Shown here in pieces: positions 7,138 through 16,787 of a DNA stretch of 64,000 nucleotides (its first letter is position 1; each line of letters begins with the position of its first letter). The stretch is from Bacteroidales bacterium. Lineage in GTDB: Bacteria; Bacteroidota; Bacteroidia; Bacteroidales; Tenuifilaceae. The stretch spans positions 111,280 to 175,279 of the forward strand of contig JACABB010000003.1 of the NCBI GenBank assembly GCA_013376985.1, in the 5' to 3' direction. Position numbers and translations under genes: made by a program. Under the pieces are notes generated by a model. The model made no database searches. It saw only the letters and a program-made list of their open reading frames with translations, and had not been told where the DNA came from.

Positions 7138-8367
7138 ATGAAGGCAAAACTATTACCATTAATTATTTCATTACTAATTGCATTTACTGCATGTAAGAAA
7201 GAATCTACCACACCTATCCACAATCCTAAAACATTAAACCTACCAGTAGAAGCTAATGAGATAATTTCTAAGAGCAATAATTTTGGAATTGATCTTTTTA
7301 AAAAAACCGCAAGTGTTGAAGAAGGGAATATAATGCTTTCACCGTTGAGCGCAAGTGCCGCTCTTACCATGCTGCTGAATGGGTGCAGCAGTAGTACTTA
7401 CAATCAAATTCAACAGATGCTCGGGTTTGAAGAGATGAATACCACAGATATAAACGAAACCTATAAAAGTCTTGTTGATCAACTTTTAAATGCCGATCCG
7501 GATGTTAAACTGGCAATAGCAAATGCTATATGGTACAGACAGGGATTTGATGTAAAGCCTCCATTTCTGAATACAATGCAAAATGATTTCTCGGCACATA
7601 TTGAAGGGCTTGATTTTAGTCAGCAATCGGCTTTAACCACCATGAATAAATGGGCAAGCGATAATACATTTGGCAAAATACCCAAAGTATTGGATGAAAT
7701 TTCGCCAGACGCTGTAATGTTCCTAATGAATGCTCTTTACTTTAAAGGTACGTGGACTTATCAGTTTGATAAATCAAAAACTTATTCTGAAAATTTTTAT
7801 AAAGAGGATAATTCAACTGTTAGTGTCAGTATGATGCATGCTAAATTCAAAGCAAACGTCTATACTAATGCTAACTACAAAGCAATTGAGCTAAACTATG
7901 GCAGAACAAACTTTTCGATGATTGTTATCGTTCCAAATGAAACTTTAGCGGATTTATTTAATAATTTCAGCAATGAAGATTGGAACAATCTAACTACCTC
8001 TTTTAATAGTAATATCAGTACCACACAATGGGATATTTCATTCCCGAAATTTCAATTCTCATACGAAAAAGTGCTAAATGATCAACTCAAGAGTATGGGC
8101 ATGGTTGATGCTTTTGATTCAGATCTCGCAGATCTTTCGGGAATATTTGATGCTAAATTGTATGTTAATTTTGTAAAACAAAACACATTTATTGATGTGA
8201 ACGAGGAAGGAACAGAAGCGGCAGCTGTTACAACCATTGGAGTAAACACAACGAGTGCTGGTGATTCAAATGAATTTATTGTAAACAAACCATTTGCATT
8301 CGCAATTAGAGAAAGAACTACGAATACCATTCTTTTCATAGGTAAAGTAGTCAATCCATTAGATTAA
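7138..8367 (+). CDS. serpin family protease inhibitor, lipoprotein
   Basis: The 409-residue product begins with a hydrophobic signal ending FTAC, with C19 as the probable lipidated cysteine, followed by KKES. The serpin fold is clear from NIMLSPLSASAALTMLLNG (about residues 61-79), FLMNALYFKGTW and the C-terminal NKPFAF block. The reactive-loop hinge reads EEGTEAAAV (about 356-364); its small residues match inhibitory serpins. By alignment from the hinge, the scissile bond falls near the TTSAG stretch (about 371-375), so a small P1 residue is expected, but the exact P1 is not certain. Family knowledge says the protein traps serine or cysteine proteases as a suicide substrate. As a surface or periplasmic lipoprotein it could guard against host or competitor proteases. 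A shared bidirectional terminator follows. Confidence 0.93.
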   Translation: MKAKLLPLIISLLIAFTACKKESTTPIHNPKTLNLPVEANEIISKSNNFGIDLFKKTASVEEGNIMLSPLSASAALTMLLNGCSSSTYNQIQQMLGFEEMNTTDINETYKSLVDQLLNADPDVKLAIANAIWYRQGFDVKPPFLNTMQNDFSAHIEGLDFSQQSALTTMNKWASDNTFGKIPKVLDEISPDAVMFLMNALYFKGTWTYQFDKSKTYSENFYKEDNSTVSVSMMHAKFKANVYTNANYKAIELNYGRTNFSMIVIVPNETLADLFNNFSNEDWNNLTTSFNSNISTTQWDISFPKFQFSYEKVLNDQLKSMGMVDAFDSDLADLSGIFDAKLYVNFVKQNTFIDVNEEGTEAAAVTTIGVNTTSAGDSNEFIVNKPFAFAIRERTTNTILFIGKVVNPLD

Positions 8368-8467
8368 TTTTATTGAAAAAATTGAAGATAAAAGAGAATT
8401 CAAAAGGAGAAATTAGTAATCAATAATTTCGAATTTCTGGAAACTCTTTGATTAGGTAGGTTAATGA

Positions 8468-8500
8468 GAGGGTGTCCAACTAGACACCCTCTTTATTTTT
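8468..8500. terminator. bidirectional intrinsic terminator
   Basis: A 9-bp perfect stem, GAGGGTGTC (8468-8476) and GACACCCTC (8483-8491), with a 6-base loop and a T-rich run afterwards. It sits between the convergent serpin and antiporter genes and can serve both. Confidence 0.85.
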
Positions 8501-8512
8501 TAAGCATTACCT

Positions 8513-9904
8513 TTATTTCTTCGGCGTTTCTTTTAGTTTTTGCATTGCCTCTGCCTTAATTTTTACAGGGCAATCCTTAACCTGACAGTTTTGTGGTGGT
8601 TCCTTATGTTCTTTATTACTAGCTGGCTCCCAACCCATGAAAAACAGCAGAACAAAAAATCCAACTATATAAGCCAATGTTACATGCCATCCCTTCCTTA
8701 GCCAAAGCAGAACATTACGTGATTCAGGGAATTTGTTGGTTATTGCAACACCTGCCGAAGAACCAAACCAAATCATTGAACCACCAAATCCAACTGAGTA
8801 TGCTAGCATACCCCAATCGAAGTGACCTTGGTCGAGACAAAGCTTAGTTAATGGAATATTATCGAATACAGCAGAAACAAAACCTAGAATAAATGCAGTC
8901 ATCCATGATGCATCGGGAAGAGTTTCTACCGGCATAAATGAAGCAGAAGTAACCAAACAGATTAGGAAGATAGCACCCTTAATTGAAGCAGGAACTTCAC
9001 CCCAAGGTATCTTTGTAAATATTGCTCCAATTAGTATAGCTACCCAAACGCCTAAAGCAGGCATATCGTAGTATACATTCGAAAGAATTGCACCAACAAG
9101 CATAAGAACAACAATACCTAACCGAATCCAATCAATCTTTGCTCCAAGTTTTGCATCGGCAGTAATCCGCTGCAATTTATCTTGTTGATGGGAAGCAAAC
9201 CATGCACAAATTACAAGAGCTACTCCGGCAGCAATAAATCCATGAAGTACATTAAATGCTGATACGCCATCAATCCACATCATAGTTGTTGTTGTATCAC
9301 CAACAACACTGCCTGAGCCTCCAGCATTTGAAGCGGCTACAATCGCTGCAACAAATCCAATGTGAACCTTATTCTTGAATACAACCAAAGCAATTGTACC
9401 CCCAATCATTGCTGCGGCAATATTATCAAGGAATGAGGATAGTACGAACACAAAAACTAAAAGAACAAATGGACCTTTCCAATCATTGGGTAAGTATTTT
9501 GGAAGAATATCAGGAACACCAGACTCCTCAAATATCTTCGCCAAAACAGCAAATCCTAATAGTAATCCTAAAAGATTAAGTAAAATACCCCATTCTCCTT
9601 GGCGCATATCCTTATGGATAAACTGGTCAATAATTGAATTTGTACCAAAGAAATGCTCAGCAAATGGGTATCCTGAAATAAAAAATAATTTATAAAGGAC
9701 AATTACTGTAATACCAGTAATTGCAACCCAAAATGTTTGGTTGTGGAATAATGCCACACCAAGAAGGGTTAATCCAAATAGAAAAAACTCAATTCTGATT
9801 CCTCCAATCGATGGAGCAGATGCACCACCTTCAGCAAAAGCCCAATATGGTATTAAAATGAAGGCAAAAAATATAAAAATCCATTTTGAAAGTTTTGAGG
9901 ACAT
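8513..9904 (-). CDS. nhaD: NhaD-type sodium/proton antiporter (CitMHS/ArsB superfamily)
   Basis: Integral membrane protein of 463 residues with about a dozen hydrophobic segments. Diagnostic stretches are FLDNIAAAMIGG (about 157-168), SNAGGSGSVVGDTTTTMMW (about 192-210) and, in the second half, FDNIPLTKL with SVGFGGSMIWFGSSAG. The GDTTTTMMW motif is typical of NhaD-like Na+/H+ antiporters rather than citrate carriers. The N-terminus (to AEGG, about residue 27) looks like a cleavable signal, which NhaD proteins often have. The C-terminal tail is cytoplasmic or periplasmic, hydrophilic and has two cysteines in CQVKDCPVK. It is monocistronic, convergent with the serpin, and probably handles sodium or pH homeostasis. 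The ion specificity is inferred from the family. Confidence 0.85.
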   Translation of the reverse strand: MSSKLSKWIFIFFAFILIPYWAFAEGGASAPSIGGIRIEFFLFGLTLLGVALFHNQTFWVAITGITVIVLYKLFFISGYPFAEHFFGTNSIIDQFIHKDMRQGEWGILLNLLGLLLGFAVLAKIFEESGVPDILPKYLPNDWKGPFVLLVFVFVLSSFLDNIAAAMIGGTIALVVFKNKVHIGFVAAIVAASNAGGSGSVVGDTTTTMMWIDGVSAFNVLHGFIAAGVALVICAWFASHQQDKLQRITADAKLGAKIDWIRLGIVVLMLVGAILSNVYYDMPALGVWVAILIGAIFTKIPWGEVPASIKGAIFLICLVTSASFMPVETLPDASWMTAFILGFVSAVFDNIPLTKLCLDQGHFDWGMLAYSVGFGGSMIWFGSSAGVAITNKFPESRNVLLWLRKGWHVTLAYIVGFFVLLFFMGWEPASNKEHKEPPQNCQVKDCPVKIKAEAMQKLKETPKK

Positions 9905-10065
9905 AAAAATGTTTTAGCAATTTTATTTTTAGTTTTTTAAGACATAGAGCAACAAAAGTAAAAATATATTACTTGGTGTTTCTTTTGGTGACAAAGAGTT
10001 TTTTTCAACCATTTATAACAGTAAATTTGAAGCCAGAAGTTGTTATACCTTTCTAGGAATCTAAA

Positions 10066-10081
10066 TACAAATGTATTTGTA
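10066..10081. promoter_or_regulatory. dyad upstream of uppP
   Basis: A 7-2-7 palindrome, TACAAAT-GT-ATTTGTA, ends 24 bases before the uppP start codon. It could be an operator or part of the promoter; a chance AT-rich palindrome is also possible. Confidence 0.3.
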
Positions 10082-10104
10082 GTTTAAAACAAATTTTAAA
10101 GACG

Positions 10105-10875
10105 ATGACCATTATTCAAACAATTATTCTATCCATCATCGAAGGATTGACTGAATTCCTTCCAATTTCGTCCACGGGACACATGATACTTGCTTCAAGT
10201 ATCATGAAAATTCAAGACGATACTTTTGTAAAAACATTTGAAATAGCTATCCAACTCGGAGCAATTCTGGCTATAGTCATGCTTTATGCAAAAAGATTTT
10301 TTCAAGGATTTCCTATATATTTTAAACTCGGTACAGCTTTTCTTCCAACAGCAATTATTGGTTTTTTAGCGTACCCCTTTATCAAAGCCTATTTGTTCAA
10401 CTCAGTAATTGTTGCCGTTTCTCTTATAGTGGGGGGAATTGTACTTATCCTAATTGATAAAAAGGTTGTCAACCAGCAAAGCAAGACCGATGTGCTCGAA
10501 AGCATAACCTATAAGAATGCTTTTTTCATAGGACTTATTCAGTGTGTTTCCATGATACCAGGTGTATCAAGAGCTGCTGCAACAATCACTGGTGGTGTAT
10601 TCAACGGTTTAAATAAAAAACAAGCAACCGAATTTTCTTTTTTACTTGCCGTTCCAACAATGTTTGCTGCAACTGGATACGACTTATTAAAGACACCTAT
10701 TATATTTTCAAAACAAGAAATAATTCTTTTGGCAATTGGTTTAATTATTGCTTTTATTACTGCCTGGATTGCCGTAAAGATATTTCTAAAAATAGTTGAG
10801 AATTATGGGTTTAAGCATTTTGGTTATTATAGAATTATTATTGGAATAGTTTTTCTAATTTTCCTAAGATTCTAA
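10105..10875 (+). CDS. uppP: undecaprenyl-diphosphatase (BacA family)
   Basis: Membrane phosphatase of 256 residues that recycles undecaprenyl diphosphate to the monophosphate lipid carrier used in peptidoglycan and polysaccharide synthesis. The first family motif, EGLTEFLPISSTGHM (residues 13-27), holds E13, E17, S23 and H26. The second, IPGVSRAAATITGG (151-164), holds R156; the usual SRSG reads SRAA here. There are about eight hydrophobic segments, and the length fits the family. It stands alone with a 200-bp leader containing a dyad. Function is assigned with high confidence; the small change in the second motif is probably neutral. Confidence 0.95.
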   Translation: MTIIQTIILSIIEGLTEFLPISSTGHMILASSIMKIQDDTFVKTFEIAIQLGAILAIVMLYAKRFFQGFPIYFKLGTAFLPTAIIGFLAYPFIKAYLFNSVIVAVSLIVGGIVLILIDKKVVNQQSKTDVLESITYKNAFFIGLIQCVSMIPGVSRAAATITGGVFNGLNKKQATEFSFLLAVPTMFAATGYDLLKTPIIFSKQEIILLAIGLIIAFITAWIAVKIFLKIVENYGFKHFGYYRIIIGIVFLIFLRF

Positions 10876-11194
10876 AAGCAAAATAATAAGAAATTTGCCA
10901 TATGGTATAATATACAAACTGGCAAAACAGGAAGTAACATACTTATAGTAAACTCCAAAACATTAAAGGCCTAAATTAATCTGGCACTTAAATTGTTTAA
11001 TAGAGACTTGTCACAATATTAAAAAAAGACCCTATTAATCTTTCATTCATTTTTTATACATTTGATTTTTAGCGTTTTTTTTTAATTTTATTAATAGTTT
11101 TTTCAAAACAACTTCATGTTTTTATTTAGCAATACAATCATTTTAAGGAAATTAGGGGAATTTTAAAAGACCAATTGAAGATCCATTAAAAACT
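10876..11194. other. intergenic region without a gene
   Basis: AT-rich sequence. A weak 7-bp inverted repeat, TTTGCCA (10894-10900) and TGGCAAA (10920-10926), may be a poor terminator for uppP. No other structure or small gene was seen. Confidence 0.4.
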
Positions 11195-11725
11195 ATGAGA
11201 AAAGCCCATTTAATAATCATAAGTATTCTATTCACTCCGCCATCCATACTATTTGCTCAATCCAAATCGTCAATTATTTTGGCAGATAACATATTTATAA
11301 CTCATTCGTCAGGAAATTATAGGTGTGATAATTGTGGTTATTATTACCAAAAAAACAATCCTCAATCAGTAGACAAAAATATTTACAAGCTAATTGCAAC
11401 TGGGCAAGAGAATGAAATCAAAAAATATTTTAATGAAATTACCCTTGATGAATTGACGAGATCTGACACAGGAAATATTGTCAAGGCATTTAAAAGACTT
11501 AATACAAAAGAAAAGGTTACGCATACAATCTGGATTTTGGAGGAGGTCAAGAATCGCACCCTTGATATAAAAAAGTATGTTTACGAGGAACTTGAAAAGG
11601 TTGAATATAATAGGCCATCATTCTTTTTGAAGCAGTTGATAAACAACTACTTTACTAATTTCAATGAAAAAGAAATTACTCTGGCAGAAAAAGTCACTGC
11701 ACTTCAAAATAAGATGAACAAATAG
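11195..11725 (+). CDS. exported hypothetical protein
   Basis: Unrecognised 176-residue protein. Residues 1-21 form a signal peptide (basic start, hydrophobic core, FAQS cleavage region), so it is probably periplasmic. The mature part starts with a short segment carrying a C44-D-N-C47 pair, possibly a disulfide or metal site, followed by helical, charged sequence to the end. It is monocistronic. The long 320-bp upstream gap leaves room for its own promoter. No function can be given. Confidence 0.6.
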   Translation: MRKAHLIIISILFTPPSILFAQSKSSIILADNIFITHSSGNYRCDNCGYYYQKNNPQSVDKNIYKLIATGQENEIKKYFNEITLDELTRSDTGNIVKAFKRLNTKEKVTHTIWILEEVKNRTLDIKKYVYEELEKVEYNRPSFFLKQLINNYFTNFNEKEITLAEKVTALQNKMNK

Positions 11726-11872
11726 TTTTGGTTATTATCTAAGTTTTCTTTTAAAGTCTCAATGCTTAGTTCTTTTAGAATAGGCAAAAATTTAAAAAAC
11801 TATATTTGTATATAAATTGTTTAATGATATTAACACAACTCTAATAACTATTAATTTAATAATTTTAATCAT

Positions 11873-12235
11873 ATGAATATGAAGAAGTATATTATTTGCC
11901 TGGTAACCTTTTTATCAATCTCTTTCATGTTTAACTCTTGTACGAAAGATGATAATTTTGATGAAGCATTACTTGCAGGGAAATGGCAATCGGGTACTGT
12001 TTTTTTCAGATACACAAGCGATGGTAATGGCGTTACATGGGATACTGCCGATGACGTAACGGAAGCTGAAGGTCAAAAATTCACATGGACATTAAAAAAA
12101 GCCGAGCTGACTCAAATACACATTATGTCTATCGGCGGCAATGTACCAAAAGTGTATACGGTAACTGTGTTAACCGCTACTTCGCTTAAGTACCATGATA
12201 GTTTTGGTGTGACATACTCGTTTACAAAGGTTTAA
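11873..12235 (+). CDS. lipocalin-like lipoprotein
   Basis: A 120-residue protein with a lipoprotein signal ending FNSC (C23) and followed by TKDD, fitting the acidic surface-export signal seen in Bacteroidota lipoproteins. The mature domain opens with LLAGKWQSGTVFFRY and alternates strands to the C-terminal YSFTKV, as in the small lipocalin-like domains of Bacteroidota lipoproteins. The start could be the ATG at 11873 or the one at 11879; both keep the signal. A 10-bp hairpin follows. Ligand and role are unknown. Confidence 0.7.
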   Translation: MNMKKYIICLVTFLSISFMFNSCTKDDNFDEALLAGKWQSGTVFFRYTSDGNGVTWDTADDVTEAEGQKFTWTLKKAELTQIHIMSIGGNVPKVYTVTVLTATSLKYHDSFGVTYSFTKV

Positions 12236-12260
12236 AAAAACAAAAGATTTATTACTCAAC

Positions 12261-12286
12261 CTAAAGGGTATTACTTTACCCTTTAG
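12261..12286 (+). terminator. hairpin, probable terminator
   Basis: A perfect 10-bp stem, CTAAAGGGTA (12261-12270) and TACCCTTTAG (12277-12286), with a 6-base loop, directly after the lipocalin-like gene. The T-run after it is weak, so termination efficiency is uncertain. Confidence 0.55.
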
Positions 12287-12415
12287 ATTGTCTTAAATTT
12301 ATTAAGTTAATAAATAAAAATTCTAGTGAATTGTTAGTTTTTCAGGCGTAAACAATCACAAGTTAGTTTTTCAGCAATGCGTTTCTTTAGTCCTTAAAAA
12401 CAAAATCGTACAGTA

Positions 12416-15400
12416 ATGAAAAAAATATTTAAAAGAATACTAATTGGATTTGTTGTGTTGATATTTATTCTAATATCAACCATTGGAATTGCAATATGGT
12501 TTGTTTTTACCCCTGAAAAACTAACACCAATAGTTCGTAAGCAAGCCGCTAAGTATATCACCTGTAAATCCGAAATAGGAAAAGTAGAACTTACCTTTTT
12601 TAGTACTTTTCCACAATTTGGCTTAAAGGTTAGTAAGTTTACATTGGTAAATCACTTTATCAACGCACCTTCAGATACTTTGATTAGCACAGATCAACTT
12701 ATTGGAGCTATTGATGTAAGAGCCTGGTGGAAACGCAATGAACTAGTGTTAACAAATCTGCAACTTTGCAATGGAAAAATAAATGCATTTATTGATAGTT
12801 TAGGACACACTAACTTTGATATTACCTCCAAAGATACAATTCCCGCCCCTCCCAGTACAACTAAATCAGAAATGCCATTTCGATTTATCGATATAAAAAA
12901 TGTTGAGTTTGATAACATAGCGTTTAACTACCTTGATAAAACACAGAAGATGCATGCTAAAATAGATAACCTCGTTGTTTTGTTTAATGGGTCAATAGTT
13001 TCCGACACCCTAAATATGCATCTGAATGTTAGTGATTGTGTATTGTCATTTAATTATGAGGGGGAAGATTATTTTAAGAATGCATCGATTAAATTAAATA
13101 TGCCAGCACAAGTAATCCTATCGAAACAACTCATAAAACTTGGGGATGCCGAAGGATCCATCAATGATATAAACCTCTCATTTAGTGGTAGTGCACAAAA
13201 CGATAACATTAACCAAAGAATCAACACTGATATTACGTATAAAAGCAAGAAATTCCCTGTAACAAGTGCTATTGCACTAATCCCTCCATCCTATCAATCA
13301 TATGTGGAAGGATTGAATGCCGTTGGCACAGCCTCGTCTGACGGAAAAATTACTCGCTTTTATTCCTCAACAAAGTATCCATTGATGGATATACATATTA
13401 TACTTTACGAAGGAACTATTAAACATACAAGTTTCCCGTTAACATTAACTAATACACAAGGAGATTTTGTATTCTACTCCGATTTAGCTGACGATACGTT
13501 GACCTATTTTCGTATTAACAAGTTCAGTGCTAACACACCCAAATCGTCATTTAGCACAAGTGGTATGATTACGCATTTATTTTCCGATATAACCTACGAT
13601 TTAACCTCCTCAACAAACAATCTCAATCTTGCTGAATTTACACCTATGATTCCTGCTAGTTTGAAGATGACCATAAAGGGAAATGCTTCAGGTACCATGA
13701 GAACAGCCTTTTCGATGTCGCAGTTGGATAAAATGCTTTTGAATAAAATGAAGTTTTCAGGTTCAGTAGCACTATCAAACTTTGATGTACTATATGATAG
13801 CATCTACATGAAAACAGATTACTCAACGGTTGATTTTTCATTACCAAATTCTAATATCTCGAGTAAGAATACCAAGTTTATGTATTCAAAAATAAAATCA
13901 AAAAACCTTGAGGCTGGTACTTTGAAAAGTTATAAAACCTTCATGAAAGATGCTTTGATATCGCTTGAAACCTCTGATGTAATGGACACTACTAAGTTAC
14001 CAGATGTCGCCTGTACTTTTGCCGTCGATTCACTCGCAGCAAGTATGGATACTATAAAATTCACAGCACGTAAGCCTAGCGGAAATTTCACTATGTTATC
14101 CAAATCTAAAAAGGATAAAAACTCACAGGATAAAATAGTTCTAGCCTACAGCAACGATAGAATGAGAACTAATATGGGTTCTAAAATATCGATGCGAATG
14201 AACAAAGCAAATTTGAATGCAGATGTTGTTAACTTCATGACCAATCCAGCAATTAAACTTGCTTTTTCAGGAAATAGTTTGGCAATGCGAATGGATACAA
14301 TCACTGTTGGTATGGATAAAGCGCAAATGAATACCGAAGTTGCCGACTACTCAACTCAGCCAAAAGTAAAATTTGCCTATTCAAGCGATAATTTAAATAT
14401 ACAAATGGGCAAAAATAATTCGGTACGAGTTTCCAAAATCCAAATGAACACTGATGTAGCAAACGATACGACCCAACAGGATATATTTTTGAAATGGCCT
14501 GTAAAAGGCTTCCTGAATATGGAAAATGGAATGATTTCTATGTCATCATTTACCAAACCTTTTGAAATCCCTTCCATTAAAATGGATTTTGATCCAGAAG
14601 TATTTAATATAAAGGAAAGTAAACTTAAGATTGACAGATCTGACTTTAGTCTTACTGGAACACTAAAAAATATTAAATCATACTTCAAGAAAGACTCACT
14701 TCTACGTGGTAATTTCAATTTTGAGTCAAATCAAACTGATGTTTTACAACTAATGAGTTTAACAAGTGGTATAGGTAACGAAAAAACCGATTCAATTGCC
14801 AAACCAGCCACCACTGGCACTACCTCTTCTGGACCATACATGGTTCCTAAAGGAATGGATGTTACTCTTAAGACAAAAATTAATAAAGCATTTTTTGGTA
14901 CTGAAATAGCCAAAGACATTAGCGGCGAAGTAAGGGTAAAAGATGGAATTTTGGTTCTGGATGATTTAATTTTCACGACGCCAGCATCCAAAATGCAACT
15001 TACTGCGATGTATAAAACACCAAGAAAAAATCATATTTATGCCGGATTCGACTATCATATGCTTGACATAGAAATTGAATCGCTACTTAAAATGATTCCT
15101 GATTTGGACTCAATAATGCCTATGCTTCGCTCATTTAAAGGGAAAGGAGAGTTTCATATGGCTGCAGAGACTTACCTCGACTCAATGTATAACCCTAAGA
15201 AATCTACAATACGCGGAGCCTCTTCAATTAAAGGACATGATCTTGTTCTGATGGATGGTGAAACCTTTTCCGGAATATCCAAAATGCTATTTTTTAATAA
15301 AAAAACAGAAAATAAGGTGGATAGCCTATCGGCTGAATTTACCGTTTTCAAACAGGAAATTGATGTTTATCCATTCATGTTGGTAATGGACAAATATAAA

Positions 15401-15640
15401 GCGGTAGTTTCTGGCCGACATAATATGGATATGAGCTTTAACTATGACATTTCTCTTGTTCAACCTTTAAAACTCTGCCTAAATATAAGCGGCACTATGG
15501 ACAAGATGAAAAAACGACTTGTAAAATGCAAATATGGGGATCTATACCGTCCCACATCTAGGATGATGGTTCAAAACAAACAACTTGAGTTACGAAGGAT
15601 AATTCGTGAATCGCTACTTAAGAATGTAAAAAAAGAATAG
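12416..15640 (+). CDS. AsmA family envelope protein
   Basis: A 1074-residue protein with one N-terminal membrane segment (about 7-30) followed by FTPEKLTPIVRKQAAKY, the classic AsmA start, and a very long beta-rich periplasmic part. The C-terminal segment, from the MDVTLKTKINKAFFG stretch to about residue 960, matches the AsmA C-terminal domain. The family is related to bridge-like lipid-transfer proteins and is linked to outer-membrane lipid homeostasis; that role here is inferred. About residues 565-690 contain roughly three repeats, each a strand plus a methionine-rich SMRMNKANLNADV-type segment, which is unusual. It is monocistronic and convergent with gldB, sharing a strong terminator. 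Confidence 0.85.
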   Translation: MKKIFKRILIGFVVLIFILISTIGIAIWFVFTPEKLTPIVRKQAAKYITCKSEIGKVELTFFSTFPQFGLKVSKFTLVNHFINAPSDTLISTDQLIGAIDVRAWWKRNELVLTNLQLCNGKINAFIDSLGHTNFDITSKDTIPAPPSTTKSEMPFRFIDIKNVEFDNIAFNYLDKTQKMHAKIDNLVVLFNGSIVSDTLNMHLNVSDCVLSFNYEGEDYFKNASIKLNMPAQVILSKQLIKLGDAEGSINDINLSFSGSAQNDNINQRINTDITYKSKKFPVTSAIALIPPSYQSYVEGLNAVGTASSDGKITRFYSSTKYPLMDIHIILYEGTIKHTSFPLTLTNTQGDFVFYSDLADDTLTYFRINKFSANTPKSSFSTSGMITHLFSDITYDLTSSTNNLNLAEFTPMIPASLKMTIKGNASGTMRTAFSMSQLDKMLLNKMKFSGSVALSNFDVLYDSIYMKTDYSTVDFSLPNSNISSKNTKFMYSKIKSKNLEAGTLKSYKTFMKDALISLETSDVMDTTKLPDVACTFAVDSLAASMDTIKFTARKPSGNFTMLSKSKKDKNSQDKIVLAYSNDRMRTNMGSKISMRMNKANLNADVVNFMTNPAIKLAFSGNSLAMRMDTITVGMDKAQMNTEVADYSTQPKVKFAYSSDNLNIQMGKNNSVRVSKIQMNTDVANDTTQQDIFLKWPVKGFLNMENGMISMSSFTKPFEIPSIKMDFDPEVFNIKESKLKIDRSDFSLTGTLKNIKSYFKKDSLLRGNFNFESNQTDVLQLMSLTSGIGNEKTDSIAKPATTGTTSSGPYMVPKGMDVTLKTKINKAFFGTEIAKDISGEVRVKDGILVLDDLIFTTPASKMQLTAMYKTPRKNHIYAGFDYHMLDIEIESLLKMIPDLDSIMPMLRSFKGKGEFHMAAETYLDSMYNPKKSTIRGASSIKGHDLVLMDGETFSGISKMLFFNKKTENKVDSLSAEFTVFKQEIDVYPFMLVMDKYKAVVSGRHNMDMSFNYDISLVQPLKLCLNISGTMDKMKKRLVKCKYGDLYRPTSRMMVQNKQLELRRIIRESLLKNVKKE

Positions 15641-15690
15641 GATTTTCCATTGTTAATTCAATGGGTACTCTAGCACATTTAGGAATAAAC

Positions 15691-15740
15691 TGAAACGCCA
15701 AATCTTGAAATTATGAAGATTTGGCGTTTCAGTTTTTTAA
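15691..15740. terminator. strong bidirectional terminator
   Basis: A 16-bp perfect stem (15691-15706 and 15716-15731) with a 9-base loop and a GTTTTTT run follows the asmA-like gene. It lies 4 bases from the gldB stop and serves the convergent pair. Confidence 0.9.
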
Positions 15741-15743
15741 AAA

Positions 15744-16763
15744 TTACGGACGATATTTTGATCGATTAAAAATTTTCTGATAATCACGTTCTTTCATCAT
15801 TTGTTGGAATGTAACTTCCTTGTTATTCTTTAAATACGAATCGACAATTCGATAACCAAGCCAAACGACTGCTCTCCCAGGTGATTCCTGAGAAAAACCT
15901 GATGTAAATGGCGCATCATTAATATATTTATTGATAATGAAAGAATCGGTAATAAATAGCATCTTATTCTCAATAAAATAAGTCCAAAGTTGTTTCTCAT
16001 TGTTTTTGCACCATTTTAATCTCGCTGGAGAGAAACCAAAAATCAAACTATCTGATTGTTCAGGAAGCATCTTTTTAGTAAAGTACATTAACTTTCCTTC
16101 ATAAATAATATTGTTAATCATATTATCAATTGAATCGTTGAAAGGAAACTCACCAATAGCCCATGCCCGCATACAATCAGAAGTAATTTTTGAAGGCATC
16201 ATGTTTCTTATTGAATATTTGGGTATGCCTAAACTAAGATAATAACTGCAATCGCCACCTAGATATCTATCAAGGCCTATTCCTAAAAGGTTATCATCCA
16301 ACATGGTTGACAGGTTAAAACCCGAAACAAATGAATAAATAATTGGAATATTTCTATTTGGAAAGTAATAATGATAACGTTTAAAAGCATCTGTGAATTC
16401 ATCATTTAGTTTATCCAAATTAGGAAAAACATCCTGAACTTTTTTATAGGTATCCTTAACCATCGGATTGGTAACAAAACTCTCTAAGTATCCAGCAAAA
16501 TTAGGCTCCTCAATTTTGCCAATTCTTATTACCCCCTCTCCAAATATTTGAAAAAAGCGTCCATATTCGTGCGATAGTTTAGGTATTGAACATCTCATAC
16601 TATCAGGGTTAATGCTAAACAAAGCCTTATCAAAACGCCTAATTTGAACCCTAACATCAATTTTATTTAAATTAATATCATCATGTTTACTCCAGCATGA
16701 ACTTATAGTAATTATAATAAGTGGAAAAAGGTAAAGAAAAAATCTTTTCATTGTCAAGTTCAA
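15744..16763 (-). CDS. gldB: gliding motility lipoprotein GldB-like
   Basis: A 339-residue lipoprotein with signal ending ISSC (C23). Matches to GldB-type proteins include the FDKALFSINPDSM region (about 44-56), GIGLDRYLGGDCSYY (about 162-176) and the C-terminal FSQESPGRAVVWLGYRIVDSYL. GldB is required for gliding in Flavobacterium, but homologues occur widely in non-gliding Bacteroidota, so gliding cannot be inferred from this gene alone. No other gld or spr gene is in the window. The start could be the ATG at 16763 or the one at 16751, which begins MKRFFLYL. A TATATTTG -7 box lies at 16780-16787. Confidence 0.85.
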   Translation of the reverse strand: MNLTMKRFFLYLFPLIIITISSCWSKHDDINLNKIDVRVQIRRFDKALFSINPDSMRCSIPKLSHEYGRFFQIFGEGVIRIGKIEEPNFAGYLESFVTNPMVKDTYKKVQDVFPNLDKLNDEFTDAFKRYHYYFPNRNIPIIYSFVSGFNLSTMLDDNLLGIGLDRYLGGDCSYYLSLGIPKYSIRNMMPSKITSDCMRAWAIGEFPFNDSIDNMINNIIYEGKLMYFTKKMLPEQSDSLIFGFSPARLKWCKNNEKQLWTYFIENKMLFITDSFIINKYINDAPFTSGFSQESPGRAVVWLGYRIVDSYLKNNKEVTFQQMMKERDYQKIFNRSKYRP

Positions 16764-16779
16764 TTTATTTATCAGGTAT

Positions 16780-16787
16780 CAAATATA
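16780..16787 (-). promoter_or_regulatory. candidate -7 box for gldB
   Basis: Read on the minus strand this is TATATTTG, matching the Bacteroidota -7 consensus TAnnTTTG, 17 bases before the annotated start. No good -33 TTTG at the usual spacing was found. Confidence 0.4.
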
